From a virus: a DNA stretch of 64,000 bases. The notes under the pieces were generated by a model. It was not told where the DNA came from, did not search any database, and saw only the letters and a list, made by a program, of their open reading frames with translations. The stretch lies in IMG/VR virus record IMGVR_UViG_3300044908_000045, positions 58,239 to 122,238 of that record; one strand, 5' to 3'. The first letter of the stretch is position 1; each line of letters begins with the position of its first letter. Below, one piece after another: positions 30,016-37,429 of the stretch. The translations under genes and the position numbers were made by a program.

Positions 30016-30055
30016 GTTGGCAACATCAACATATCATGTAGCGCTAGGCTGTCAA
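30016..30055 (-). promoter_or_regulatory. Leftward promoter with operator dyad over the -10
   Basis: Minus strand: TTGACA (30055-30050), 16 bases, TATGTT (30033-30028). GTTGATGTTGCCAAC (30030-30016) begins inside the -10 and has one mismatch to GTTGG-N5-CCAAC. The start codon follows within about 20 bases, so the leader is very short. Confidence 0.7.
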
Positions 30056-30195
30056 CACGTATTTGGGCGAATGAGGATATTTATTTGTGGCGGGGAGAGT
30101 CGGAACGCGCAACGCCAGCGAGCGCTGGGATTACCCAACGCTGGCCGGCGGTTTTGTGGAAAGGGCGCCGCTGCGGCGCGCGGTAGTAAGCTCAG

Positions 30196-30516
30196 TCAGC
30201 GGGCGACGATGACCAGCGCCGTTGGAAACGGGATTAACTGCAGCTTGGCAGCGGCGGAAAAGGCTTGTGTGCGCTCACCAAACGTCAAGTCCGGTGGAAT
30301 AGTGCCAAGGTTCTCAATCGTATTCGCCACCGTGTGGCAATCGCCGCCCATACGGTATGCGGTTTCCCGCGCTATGCGATCATACATAGTTGAGCCAGCC
30401 TGCTCATGCGTTGCCGCGTTGGCGCGCAAAGTTTCGCAAAGCAAAGTAGGATGACACATAATCGAGCGTTGGATTACGTCAACTGCCGTTGCTGTGTTAA
30501 GATCGATTGGATACAT
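30196..30516 (-). CDS. Hypothetical protein
   Basis: 106 residues from the ATG at 30516, after AGAGGGACTCTCGCT. Helical: MYPIDLNTATAVDVIQRSIM, ETLRANAATHEQAGSTMYDR. Last gene of its leftward unit; a 7-1-7 GC palindrome at 30165-30179 follows. Function unknown. Confidence 0.55.
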   Translation of the reverse strand: MYPIDLNTATAVDVIQRSIMCHPTLLCETLRANAATHEQAGSTMYDRIARETAYRMGGDCHTVANTIENLGTIPPDLTFGERTQAFSAAAKLQLIPFPTALVIVAR

Positions 30517-30539
30517 AGCGAGAGTCCCTCTGAGTTGGG

Positions 30540-30842
30540 TTAGGTATTGACGTGCCAGGAATGATGAGTCTCGGTATTGGTGCGCTCGGTCAAGCCCCAA
30601 CGCTTGCCCCGACTGCGGAACCAATCAAGCGCGACAGTAAAATCAGCAAACGTTGTCCGGGCGCAACTGTCGTCATAGAAGCTAACGCTCACGTCTGCAC
30701 CGCGAGGCGATCCGTCGAAAGCGGTTAGCTTTTGCACCGATACAAAGCGCACCCCGATCTTGCCAGCCCTAGAGATAATGCCGCGCAAATTTTTGGAGCG
30801 CTGCACCGTCTCGCCGTTCAATCTGATCTCGATCATGGTCAT
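30540..30842 (-). CDS. Hypothetical protein
   Basis: 100 residues, beta-rich (MTMIEIRLNGETVQRSKNLR, IGVRFVSVQKLTAFDGSPRG) with a C-terminal DWFRSRGKRWGL segment. Overlaps the upstream gene by 4 bases. Function unknown. Confidence 0.55.
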   Translation of the reverse strand: MTMIEIRLNGETVQRSKNLRGIISRAGKIGVRFVSVQKLTAFDGSPRGADVSVSFYDDSCARTTFADFTVALDWFRSRGKRWGLTERTNTETHHSWHVNT

Positions 30843-30985
30843 TTTCCCTCTTTGCAGGCTTTCGTGAAACGTTCCATATCGAAACGTGGGTTAGATTTCC
30901 GCAGCACCTCAGCGACGCGGAAAATGATATGGTCTGGCGCGCCAAAGAGCGCTTCCGCTAGGGCTTCAAAATCTTTCTTGGTCAT
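30839..30985 (-). CDS. Small hypothetical protein
   Basis: 48 residues (MTKKDFEALAEALFGAPDHI, IFRVAEVLRKSNPRFDMERF), ending ACKEGK. This layout (KKDFEALAxAL...RxLxxxNPRFDxxRFxxAC) is a common small phage protein. ATGA overlap with the next gene. Confidence 0.6.
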   Translation of the reverse strand: MTKKDFEALAEALFGAPDHIIFRVAEVLRKSNPRFDMERFTKACKEGK

Positions 30986-31052
30986 TGTGTCGTCTCCTGG
31001 CTGGGTACACGTAAGCGCTGCGGACAGCGCTTCCGTCTGCTCAGCGGGCAGC

Positions 31053-31229
31053 TTACCAAAGCTGCAATTTCACGTATCGAGCACCTTCCAACTTCGTGGC
31101 AAGATCATCAATCTGGTCCATTGCCGCTTGATCTTTTACAAGCTCGCGACCTTTCCAATCCTTTACGTACTTGTATGACCGCAGAGCCGCTGTAATTGTC
31201 TCTGTTTCCCAAGCTGTAAGCTTTGCCAT
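31053..31229 (-). CDS. Small hypothetical protein
   Basis: 58 residues (MAKLTAWETETITAALRSYK, YVKDWKGRELVKDQAAMDQI, ending KLQLW). AGGAGAGTGAGAG precedes the ATG. Less GC-rich than its neighbours, suggesting recent acquisition. Function unknown. Confidence 0.5.
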   Translation of the reverse strand: MAKLTAWETETITAALRSYKYVKDWKGRELVKDQAAMDQIDDLATKLEGARYVKLQLW

Positions 31230-31265
31230 CTCTCACTCTCCTATTGCTGGACTGGCGGGTTAGAC

Positions 31266-31487
31266 TCACCAGCTCTCAATTCGAGCCGCGAGCGTTTGTG
31301 TCTGGGATCCTGCGCGTTGCCACATAGTCGCATCGTGGTCGTGGTGGTCATAGTTGCTGCGGATATGTTCCGCTTTCTCATGCGCAATGACTCCGATCGC
31401 ATCGAGCACGCGAGCGAGTCCGCACTCGTCAATCAGGTTTTCAAGCGCGCAGTCTTGTTCTGGCGAAGTGAGCTTGTATGCAAACAT
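31266..31487 (-). CDS. Small hypothetical protein, first gene of the 31.5-30.2 kb unit
   Basis: 73 residues. LENLIDECGLARVLDAIGVI AHEKAEH is a typical helix of small phage proteins (ALExLIDxxGLxxVLxAI). A strong promoter lies 37 bases upstream. Function unknown. Confidence 0.6.
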   Translation of the reverse strand: MFAYKLTSPEQDCALENLIDECGLARVLDAIGVIAHEKAEHIRSNYDHHDHDATMWQRAGSQTQTLAARIESW

Positions 31488-31523
31488 CGTGGTTCCCTTG
31501 CGTTGGCGTATCTGACAAACAGG

Positions 31524-31552
31524 AATATATGCGGCGCTCCATATGCCGTCAA
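31524..31552 (-). promoter_or_regulatory. Leftward sigma70 promoter
   Basis: Minus strand TTGACG (31552-31547), 17-base spacer, TATATT (31529-31524). No convincing GTTGG dyad overlaps the -10; a GT...CCAAC half-match lies just downstream. Drives the 31487-30196 genes. Confidence 0.6.
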
Positions 31553-31573
31553 GCCTAAAATGCGCGCGATCAG

Positions 31574-31584
31574 CCTAATATATA
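31574..31584 (+). promoter_or_regulatory. CCTAATATATA element, copy 1 (upstream of terS)
   Basis: An AT-only core in GC-rich DNA, 100 bases before the terminase small subunit gene. The same 11 bases recur at 41174 and 41901 at gene boundaries. The three may be phage-specific late promoter elements; no good -35 box accompanies them. Confidence 0.4.
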
Positions 31585-31683
31585 CTGAGCGCTCTGCCGT
31601 CCGATTCCGCTCGCGAGGCTATAGCTTTTCCGTCGCGGATATCATACACTTAGCCTCTGATCGGTTCAGACTGCGGTTGCGAC

Positions 31684-32670
31684 ATGACGCGAAAACCCAA
31701 TCTCACCAATAAGATATGGCAGGCCGGGTTCGACGATGGCGCCAAGGGCGCGCGAGCCAAATCCAGGCTTCCCACGTATCTCGCCGGTCACAAAGCCGGA
31801 TCAGACGCCGCTCGCGACGCAAAAGCCATTGCCGATGAAAGACTTAATCCAATCCCGCTCGCACCCAAAATCAGCGCCTCGCCGGCTGTCAGCGAGCCCG
31901 CACCGCAGCCTAAGCCTACCAAGCCCCGTCCCGGCGGTCACAAAGCCCGCCGCGCTCAAATCATCGCACAAACCGATCCGACCTCACCTACCAGCACTCC
32001 CGTAACGCCAAAATCACCTCGTAACGCTACGGCCGAAAGCGACGGGTCGCAGACCTCCCGCAAAATCGCTAAGCCCCAGAAGCCAAAGCGCAAAACCATC
32101 CGACCCGATAACTACACCTTCGGCCGCCCTAGCAAATACAACGAGTCCGTCGCCTCAGAAGTCCTTAACCTCATGCAAGCCGGACTCTCGCTTAGGCGTA
32201 TATGCGCGCTCCCAAACATGCCGCCAGCGTTCTCGGTCTATCACTGGCAAGCAACGCACCCGGACTTCTCTCAACGTTATGCGCGCGCTCAGCTTGATCG
32301 GGCTCAATTCTGGGCTGAGGAGATACTGGACATTTCGGACGATGGGTCTAACGATTGGGTTGAACAGCAGCGGAACGGCAGAACCGTAATGGTTGCCGAT
32401 CATGAGCATATTCAGCGGTCGCGGTTGCGAGTTGACACACGTAAGTTCTTGATGGCAAAGCTAGATCCGAAACGGTGGGGCGATAAGATCCAAGTGGGCG
32501 GCGATGCGGACAATCCGTTACAGATCTCGGTTCGCGATCTAGCCAAGGAACAGCATGCGCTGTCGCCTCCTGAGCTGGCGGCGTTGCAGGCTTTCGCCGA
32601 GGCGCGGCGGAACGCGACCGAGATAGAGTCGAACGACAGTAGCGCGACCGACCCGAGTGAAACCGACTAA
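31684..32670 (+). CDS. Terminase small subunit (TerS) with long N-terminal extension
   Basis: 328 residues. The TerS domain is in the second half: GRPSKYNESVASEVLNLMQA, GLSLRRICALPNMPPAFSVY (HTH), FSQRYARAQLDRAQFWAEEI, RLRVDTRKFLMAKLDPKRWG. TerS binds the packaging start and feeds DNA to TerL. The first about 140 residues are a basic Ala/Pro/Lys-rich disordered extension, unusual for this family. It lies about 11 kb before TerL instead of next to it. Confidence 0.8.
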   Translation: MTRKPNLTNKIWQAGFDDGAKGARAKSRLPTYLAGHKAGSDAARDAKAIADERLNPIPLAPKISASPAVSEPAPQPKPTKPRPGGHKARRAQIIAQTDPTSPTSTPVTPKSPRNATAESDGSQTSRKIAKPQKPKRKTIRPDNYTFGRPSKYNESVASEVLNLMQAGLSLRRICALPNMPPAFSVYHWQATHPDFSQRYARAQLDRAQFWAEEILDISDDGSNDWVEQQRNGRTVMVADHEHIQRSRLRVDTRKFLMAKLDPKRWGDKIQVGGDADNPLQISVRDLAKEQHALSPPELAALQAFAEARRNATEIESNDSSATDPSETD

Positions 32671-32890
32671 CACGCTGATATAGCTAACGCATTCAGGTTG
32701 TCGCCGTAGTCGTGACAATGGGTGTTATCCCGAATAGCTAAACTCGCCTAGCTGAGCCGGAACTGTGCTGGCCGGCGATCCTGGCACGCTTTGACCCCCG
32801 TATACCCCGCTGGCTGAGTCGGCCTATTGCGTGATTCCGCCCTCGACCTTCGCGAAAAATTCCCAGGAAATTCGGGGAATGTTGGGGGTG
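32671..32890. other. Non-coding spacer after terS
   Basis: No convincing gene is seen. The stretch lacks start codons with ribosome sites and carries stops in all frames. It precedes the palindrome/promoter at 32904-32933. Confidence 0.4.
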
Positions 32891-32903
32891 TTGACGATTG
32901 TGC

Positions 32904-32933
32904 TTGATTTTTGCGTTACCGTAACGCTAAATT
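32904..32933 (+). promoter_or_regulatory. Promoter with 15-bp palindrome GCGTTACcGTAACGC in the spacer
   Basis: TTGATT, a 17-base spacer and CTAAAT precede the ATG at 32941. The spacer holds a perfect 7-1-7 palindrome (32913-32927), different from the GTTGG dyads. TTGACG lies further upstream at 32891. GTAACGCTAAA recurs at about 33147. A second regulator, not CI, would be expected to bind here. Confidence 0.5.
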
Positions 32934-32940
32934 CCTTAGC

Positions 32941-33210
32941 ATGAGGATTGGCCCGAAGGAGGCTCAGCGGCGAGCGTTACGGGAGCGGGGCGAGTCACGT
33001 TTGGCGCCGAAGATTGTTGACGGGCGGTGCGATGTTCCTGTTGACGCCGGGGACCCGGCAACTGAGGAAGCTGGACCATCTGCGTCGGTTTCGGGTTCAC
33101 GAAGGCGGGGGCGACCTCGGCTTGAGTTGTCTGGCGAGGAGCGTGTAACGCTAAAACGTGAGCAGACGAAGGCTCGCGTTGCGGCGCATCGGGCTAAGCG
33201 GAGGGGGTGA
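32941..33210 (+). CDS. Small basic protein
   Basis: 89 residues from the ATG at 32941 (MRIGPKEAQRRALRERGESR), with Arg-rich ends (GSRRRGRPRLELSGEE, KARVAAHRAKRRG). GRPRL is AT-hook-like, so DNA binding is possible. First gene of a run with marked G/T richness of the + strand. Confidence 0.5.
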   Translation: MRIGPKEAQRRALRERGESRLAPKIVDGRCDVPVDAGDPATEEAGPSASVSGSRRRGRPRLELSGEERVTLKREQTKARVAAHRAKRRG

Positions 33211-33410
33211 TGGGTGAGTTTGAAAGCCGCGACGGGTTTCCGTATTTTTGGTTAGGGGCGGAGGCTGAGAGCATTCCGACCCCGTGGCGGACGGTGTGGC
33301 TTGGGTCGTCCACTGAGGAGCGCGCGCCTGCGCCGAAGTTTGACCGGGCGGCGTACCAGCGGGAGTACATGCGACGGCGGCGTGCGGCCCAGGTGAGGAA
33401 ATCGGAATGA
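33210..33410 (+). CDS. Small protein with YMRRRRA tail
   Basis: 66 residues from the ATG at 33210, directly after GGAGGGGG and overlapping the previous stop. Ends FDRAAYQREYMRRRRAAQVR, a basic helix shared with the gene at 34418 (RKAYMRGYMARRRAKAEDGE). Probably a DNA- or RNA-binding tail. Confidence 0.5.
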   Translation: MGEFESRDGFPYFWLGAEAESIPTPWRTVWLGSSTEERAPAPKFDRAAYQREYMRRRRAAQVRKSE

Positions 33411-33628
33411 GTTTACCGAGGGTGAGGTGCCCGCGCTGTGGTGGGGATCACTTTGTATGGGGGTGTCCGTCTGTGGGGTTGGTCTTGAAGAGTGAGGGGT
33501 CTTCGAGGGGGCGCGGGGCGGCGTTATGTGCGCCGCCTGGGGAGTGTGAGCATTGCGATCGGCGTCGGGCGTATGCGGCGGCCTCGATGAGGCGGTGGCG
33601 GGCGGAGAAGGCGGGGGATTCGGGATGA
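33407..33628 (+). CDS. Small zinc-ribbon protein
   Basis: 73 residues. VRCPRCGGDHFVWGC and ECEHCDRRRAYAAASMRRWR provide two CxxC pairs, a probable zinc ribbon with a basic helix. ATGA overlaps on both sides. Function unknown. Confidence 0.55.
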   Translation: MSLPRVRCPRCGGDHFVWGCPSVGLVLKSEGSSRGRGAALCAPPGECEHCDRRRAYAAASMRRWRAEKAGDSG

Positions 33629-34467
33629 GCGACTTGGTTCTTGATCGCGCGCTGGCGGAGCGGGACGAGGCGCGACGGCGGGTTGAGGAATTGACGCATT
33701 TTATAGAGGTGTACCAGGGGTTGGTGGGGGTCGCGGTCCTCCCGATCGAGGCGGTGCCGCGTTTGCGTGGGGTCGGGTCGCCGATTGATTTGGCGGGGCG
33801 GCGGTTTGGGCGGTTGGTAGCGATTGCGCGGTCGGGGCGTGCTGGCAAGGGTCGGCATATTTATTGGGTGTGTCGGTGTGATTGCGGGGTAGAGACGGAG
33901 GCGCGGGGCGATGCGCTGCTAAACGGGTATCACTTGAGTTGCGGGTGTCATCGGGTGGCGGCTTCGGCGGAGCGGGCCACGCGGCAGTCGGCGCTGCAGC
34001 CTCGGGTCAATGGTCACTTTGTGGCATTCCCTGAAACGGTCACGGTTGATGCTGCCTGCGATTATTTGCGAGAGCGGGGGGTTGCGGCCGATCGGCTGGA
34101 TGGGGATCATGTAGTTATTGATGGCGTCGTAGGTGACCGGGTGGATCTCATTCGCGAGGTAAACCGTCATAATGAGCCGCCGGTTGCGATTTCGCTTGGC
34201 GTCTTGATGCCGGAGGTCGAACCCAATCTTGGGCTAGCTAAGAAATGCTGTGCGTGGTGTGGCGGAGCGATGCCTGCGGATCGGGCTCACAAGGTTAGGG
34301 TGAAGTATTGCAACCCGCGGTGTCAGATTGCCGCTCAGAATGATCGCTATCTGCGGCGTCAGCGGTTGATTATGGCTGCGGTGACGGGTGCGATTGGGGT
34401 CGAGAAGGAGGATCGGGATGATTGCGATGCGGACGAATCTGCTGCCGAGGATGGCGCCGCCGGTTGA
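33625..34467 (+). CDS. Zinc-binding protein with SCGC domain
   Basis: 280 residues from the ATG at 33625. A coiled N-terminus is followed by SPIDLAGRRFGRLVAIARSG, HIYWVCRCDCGVETEARGDA and LLNGYHLSCGC. This AP2/SCGC-type zinc domain is often linked to homing endonucleases. The middle (FPETVTVDAACDYLRERGVA) looks HTH-like, and the end has KCCAWCGGAMPADRAH and KYCNPRCQIAAQNDRY, a second zinc ribbon. No nuclease motif remains. A DNA-binding regulator or degenerate mobile protein is likely. Confidence 0.55.
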   Translation: MSDLVLDRALAERDEARRRVEELTHFIEVYQGLVGVAVLPIEAVPRLRGVGSPIDLAGRRFGRLVAIARSGRAGKGRHIYWVCRCDCGVETEARGDALLNGYHLSCGCHRVAASAERATRQSALQPRVNGHFVAFPETVTVDAACDYLRERGVAADRLDGDHVVIDGVVGDRVDLIREVNRHNEPPVAISLGVLMPEVEPNLGLAKKCCAWCGGAMPADRAHKVRVKYCNPRCQIAAQNDRYLRRQRLIMAAVTGAIGVEKEDRDDCDADESAAEDGAAG

Positions 34468-34600
34468 GGTTGTGGTGCCGCTGAAGGTTGGGGCGCTGCC
34501 GGTGCCGAAGCGGCGGAAGCCGCAGGCGAAGCGCGATCGGAAGGCATACATGCGCGGGTACATGGCGCGGCGGCGAGCTAAGGCGGAGGATGGGGAATGA
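34418..34600 (+). CDS. Small basic protein, relative of 33210
   Basis: 60 residues from the ATG at 34418, overlapping the previous gene by 50 bases. Ends KAYMRGYMARRRAKAEDGE like the 33210 product. Function unknown. Confidence 0.5.
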   Translation: MIAMRTNLLPRMAPPVEVVVPLKVGALPVPKRRKPQAKRDRKAYMRGYMARRRAKAEDGE

Positions 34601-35103
34601 GCGAAGGGAGGGTGGAGCGGGTCGCGCGAGCGATTGCGGCGTTACGAAGCTGCTCGCTCGAATGGGGGCCGAAACAGCCGATTTGCGCGTCGTGCAGCAA
34701 CGCTCGCGGGTATTCTGACGATGTGGGTTGCGTGACGCTCGCCCGCGCGGCGATGGCCGCGAGGGATGATCGACGCTGCGCTGGGCGAAGGGGATGGCTG
34801 ATGGTTGACGAGTTGCATGAGAAAATCCGTCGGGCGCAGGTTGCGGCTGGGGAAAGGGTGGTGTGTGAGTATCTCGAAAAATCGGGACTTCTCAAGCCTC
34901 GCGCACCGGCTGACGACGACATCCCCGTTAGCGGCGCGATGATCGAGGCGGGCGCACGCGAGTTGGAGGACGGGCAGGGTTGGCATCGCGGTTGGCTGCA
35001 AAATGCTCCGCAAGTCATGACCGCCATCTACCGCGCGATGGAGCAGGTGCGCCGCGCCGAGGCGGACGCCGAGGTCATTCGGCGGAGTGTGAAGCAGGAT
35101 TAA
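34597..35103 (+). CDS. Hypothetical protein, probably two joined modules
   Basis: 168 residues. First module: SEGRVERVARAIAALRSCSL with a Cys pair (CASCSNARG) and LARAAMAARD. A second begins MVDELHEKIRRAQVAAGERV (internal ATG at 34801) and ends with SGAMIEAGARELEDGQGWHR and MTAIYRAMEQVRRAEADAEV, a repeat unit common in rhizobial phage proteins. Fusion of two small genes or an internal start is likely. Confidence 0.5.
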   Translation: MSEGRVERVARAIAALRSCSLEWGPKQPICASCSNARGYSDDVGCVTLARAAMAARDDRRCAGRRGWLMVDELHEKIRRAQVAAGERVVCEYLEKSGLLKPRAPADDDIPVSGAMIEAGARELEDGQGWHRGWLQNAPQVMTAIYRAMEQVRRAEADAEVIRRSVKQD

Positions 35104-35118
35104 CCAAGGGAGACGACG

Positions 35119-35430
35119 ATGCCGTTTGACGGAACGCAGCTAAACAAGACCGCAGCTCATCTGATGCGGGCTAAGCGCTACATCGAGGAGCACGGGTGGT
35201 GCCCGCTTGGTAACAGAGATGAAGATGGCCGGGTATGTATGGTTGCGGCCCTGGTCGTCGAGGATTACGGCACGGCGCTGCCGGCGCTACGCAGCCTCTT
35301 CGAAGCCGCTGGCGAGGGCGACGTATTTCATCTGGCGCGCTGGAACGACACCCCCGGCCGCACCGTCGAAGAGGTCTACGCCGCGTTCGACCGGGCGATT
35401 GCGCTCGCGATGGAGACGCCCGATGCGTAA
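35119..35430 (+). CDS. DUF6197 protein, MPFDG paralogue
   Basis: 103 residues: MPFDGTQLNKTAAHLMRAKR, YIEEHGWCPLGN, DGRVCMVAALVVEDYG. DUF6197 proteins share an Arg-helix, a GWC turn and a Cys-containing ALxx helix. The same MPFD start occurs in four genes at 39.5-40.9 kb. Role unknown; probably a small host-directed effector family. Confidence 0.65.
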   Translation: MPFDGTQLNKTAAHLMRAKRYIEEHGWCPLGNRDEDGRVCMVAALVVEDYGTALPALRSLFEAAGEGDVFHLARWNDTPGRTVEEVYAAFDRAIALAMETPDA

Positions 35431-35617
35431 TCTGACGTTGCAACCCCCCACCTTCCCCGCCGAAGTCGTCAAAGATGCCGTTATGTGCGACGCGTGGCGG
35501 GTCGAGAAGCTGGATGCCGATGGCGATGGCGGAGTGGATGTGACGATCTTCGCCGGTCCTGATGCGCAAAAGCGCGCCGAGGAATACGCAATATGGAAAT
35601 ACGGAAGCCAAATCTGA
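35423..35617 (+). CDS. Small hypothetical protein
   Basis: 64 residues from the ATG at 35423 (ATGCGTAA overlap with the previous stop). AEVVKDAVMCDAWRVEKLDA, VDVTIFAGPDAQKRAEEYAI: one beta-alpha-beta-like unit. Function unknown. Confidence 0.55.
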   Translation: MRNLTLQPPTFPAEVVKDAVMCDAWRVEKLDADGDGGVDVTIFAGPDAQKRAEEYAIWKYGSQI

Positions 35618-35618
35618 A

Positions 35619-35708
35619 ATGAACCGCATCACCCGTGCCGCGCCCATCGCCGCCGCAGCCGTTGTGTCGCTCTCCATCGCGCTCGCGATGGAGACGGCTG
35701 CTCCGTAA
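35619..35708 (+). CDS. 29-residue hydrophobic peptide
   Basis: MNRITRAAPIAAAAVVSLSI then ALAMETAAP and stop. It resembles a signal peptide or a very small membrane protein. An 18-base stretch inside it (35679-35696) repeats the end of the 35119 gene (35401-35418), so it may be a duplication remnant. Confidence 0.35.
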   Translation: MNRITRAAPIAAAAVVSLSIALAMETAAP

Positions 35709-35739
35709 AAATTCCCAGAAATTCTGCGAGGTTGAGGCG

Positions 35740-35967
35740 ATGAGCGACGGGACAGGGGTTGCGGCGCTGTCTTTCTGGGAAGATATCGTGACGGCGCCGA
35801 CTGACGGCACGGCCTTTTACGCCGTTATTCACGGGGTTGACATGGAAAAGTACGACAACCCCGGTCAGGCGGTATGTGTCTTCGATTCGGAGGGGCAGTG
35901 CCGGGTTGCGACGGGATGGGTCAAGTGCGTTGCAACCCGCTGGCATCCGCTGATGCCCGATGTCTGA
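35740..35967 (+). CDS. Small APTDGT-type phage protein
   Basis: 75 residues from the ATG at 35740. FWEDIVTAPTDGTAFYAVIH and a C-terminal TGWVKCVATRWHPLMP match a common layout in small phage proteins (WxxAPxDGTxFxA...WxPLP). Function unknown. Confidence 0.6.
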   Translation: MSDGTGVAALSFWEDIVTAPTDGTAFYAVIHGVDMEKYDNPGQAVCVFDSEGQCRVATGWVKCVATRWHPLMPDV

Positions 35968-36196
35968 GATCAGCGAGCGGATGCTGCTGGCGGGCACGCT
36001 GGCGATTGCGAAGAACCGCGGGGTTTCCGAAAAATCCGACAAATTCTACGACCTTGACGATTGGCGCTGGTGCCAAGACGACGCCCGAGAGAGCTATCTG
36101 GCGATGGAGGCTGAGAGACGGCGGGAAGAGACCGAGAACGAACGCCAAATCGCGTGGCTGCGCGACTCAGCAGCCAAGATAAAAAGTGGATCATGA
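35960..36196 (+). CDS. Small charged helical protein
   Basis: 78 residues (MSEISERMLLAGTLAIAKNR, WCQDDARESYLAMEAERRRE). Ends with AAKIKSGS, the same AAKIxSG tail found in the next EERERC-type genes. Overlaps the previous gene by 8 bases. Confidence 0.55.
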   Translation: MSEISERMLLAGTLAIAKNRGVSEKSDKFYDLDDWRWCQDDARESYLAMEAERRREETENERQIAWLRDSAAKIKSGS

Positions 36197-36235
36197 CCCC
36201 GTATCAGTGGATTATGCCCTGAGGGGAAATCCGTT

Positions 36236-36412
36236 ATGACCGACAAACCGAAGGCGAGCCTGTGGCAAGGTCTAAAGCGATGGGCGCTCCCCAGGATGAA
36301 TCTGTCGCTCTATGGAGATCGGGATGGACTCTGCGGTGCCGATGCCGCAGTGCTGTGGCTGGGCCGGGCATGGCTGCGCCACAACTTAGAAGAGAGACCG
36401 CAACATGGATAA
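36236..36412 (+). CDS. Small hypothetical protein
   Basis: 58 residues (MTDKPKASLWQGLKRWALPR, MNLSLYGDRDGLCGADAAVL, ending PQHG). GAGGGGAAATCCGTT precedes the ATG. Function unknown. Confidence 0.45.
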   Translation: MTDKPKASLWQGLKRWALPRMNLSLYGDRDGLCGADAAVLWLGRAWLRHNLEERPQHG

Positions 36413-36431
36413 ACCGATCTGAGAGGAAATC

Positions 36432-36617
36432 ATGGACTACCTGATCTGGCCTCTGCTGGCGGCATTCATTGTGACCTGGATCGCCGCGATGCGGATCATG
36501 CGCAGGAAGCAAGTCGAGGGAATGATGGAGATTGTTGCGATGGCTTACAGTGCCGGCCAGGACGCGGGTCAGCCAGCCCCCGGCCCGCATCCCCCGCATG
36601 AACCGGGCGCGATTTGA
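36432..36617 (+). CDS. Small single-span membrane protein
   Basis: 61 residues: MDYLIWPLLAAFIVTWIAAM is one membrane helix, followed by RIMRRKQVEG and a Pro/His-rich tail. GAGAGGAAATC precedes the ATG. Function unknown. Confidence 0.55.
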   Translation: MDYLIWPLLAAFIVTWIAAMRIMRRKQVEGMMEIVAMAYSAGQDAGQPAPGPHPPHEPGAI

Positions 36618-36630
36618 TAGGAAAGGGGGA

Positions 36631-36882
36631 ATGACCGAGCCGACAGAAGCCGATTACGCTGCGACCCGCTCATTGTTGGACGGATGGCCGTTCGACGACA
36701 ATGAGCATTCCTACTATGCGGACATCGGCACATGCACGCTCTACCAGGCGATAGCCTGCAAGATCGCGACCGCCCGTGCGGAGGAGCGCGAGCGCTGTCT
36801 CGGGCATGCGGAAGCGCGAATGAAACTTGACTGGACGGTGGTAGACGAGATTGCCGCCAAGATCAGGAGCGGTGGACCATGA
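36631..36882 (+). CDS. EERERC-type small protein
   Basis: 83 residues from the ATG at 36631, after GGAAAGGGGGA. MTEPTEADYAATRSLLDGWP leads to KIATARAEERERCLGHAEAR and the tail IAAKIRSGGP. Same family as the next gene and, more distantly, those at 2344-2984. Confidence 0.6.
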   Translation: MTEPTEADYAATRSLLDGWPFDDNEHSYYADIGTCTLYQAIACKIATARAEERERCLGHAEARMKLDWTVVDEIAAKIRSGGP

Positions 36883-37082
36883 CCGAGCCGACAGACCGCC
36901 TCCGCGAAATTGCGACAAAGATCGTGGTCAAATATATCGACCGCGGGGCAAACAAAGAGATCGTCGGGTATGTCGCCGCGTGGCTCGCAACCGCATGCGC
37001 TGAGGAGCGTGAGCGGTGCGCCGCCGAGCTTGACCGACAGCGTCTTCCGTGCCTCGCCGCCAAGATCAGGAGCGGCGAATGA
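36879..37082 (+). CDS. EERERC-type small protein
   Basis: 67 residues, MTEPTDRLREIATKIVVKYI, then LATACAEERERCAAEL and LAAKIRSGE. It shares its first four residues, the AEERERC segment and the AAKIRSG tail with its neighbour: a tandem duplicate. ATGA overlaps on both sides. Confidence 0.6.
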   Translation: MTEPTDRLREIATKIVVKYIDRGANKEIVGYVAAWLATACAEERERCAAELDRQRLPCLAAKIRSGE

Positions 37083-37429
37083 ACATCATCGAGCAGTGCG
37101 CCAGGTGTTGCCGCGAACAATTTGGCCATAGGCCAGTCCCAGACTGGTGGGAGCAGATGCACCAGGGCGCCCGCGAGCACTGGATTAGCGGGACGAATGC
37201 CGTCCTCGCCGAGTTCGCGCGGCTGGCGCAGAGCGAGGAGATGGTCGAGAAGATCGCCAAAGCGATCTGCGCTGCCGAGGGGCACGACCCCAACGAACTT
37301 GTATTCACAGAAAAGAGTGTTCTGCGCGGCGAGGGCAGGGGCTACGAATATCGTCTTTCGGAAGACTATAGGCCACAAGCTCGTGAGGCCCTCGCCGCAC
37401 TGTTCCACGAAACTGGGGTGATCTCATGA
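37079..37429 (+). CDS. Hypothetical protein
   Basis: 116 residues from the ATG at 37079. MNIIEQCARCCREQFGHRPV and MVEKIAKAICAAEGHDPNEL then a basic REALAALFHETG end. The VEKIAKAIC...AREALAAL layout is another recurring small phage module. Function unknown. Confidence 0.55.
   Translation: MNIIEQCARCCREQFGHRPVPDWWEQMHQGAREHWISGTNAVLAEFARLAQSEEMVEKIAKAICAAEGHDPNELVFTEKSVLRGEGRGYEYRLSEDYRPQAREALAALFHETGVIS

Noticed and set aside
30165-30179. Terminator at the GC palindrome after 30196
   Set aside because: The 7-1-7 palindrome has no usable loop and no T-run on the minus strand, so it is mentioned only with its neighbour gene.
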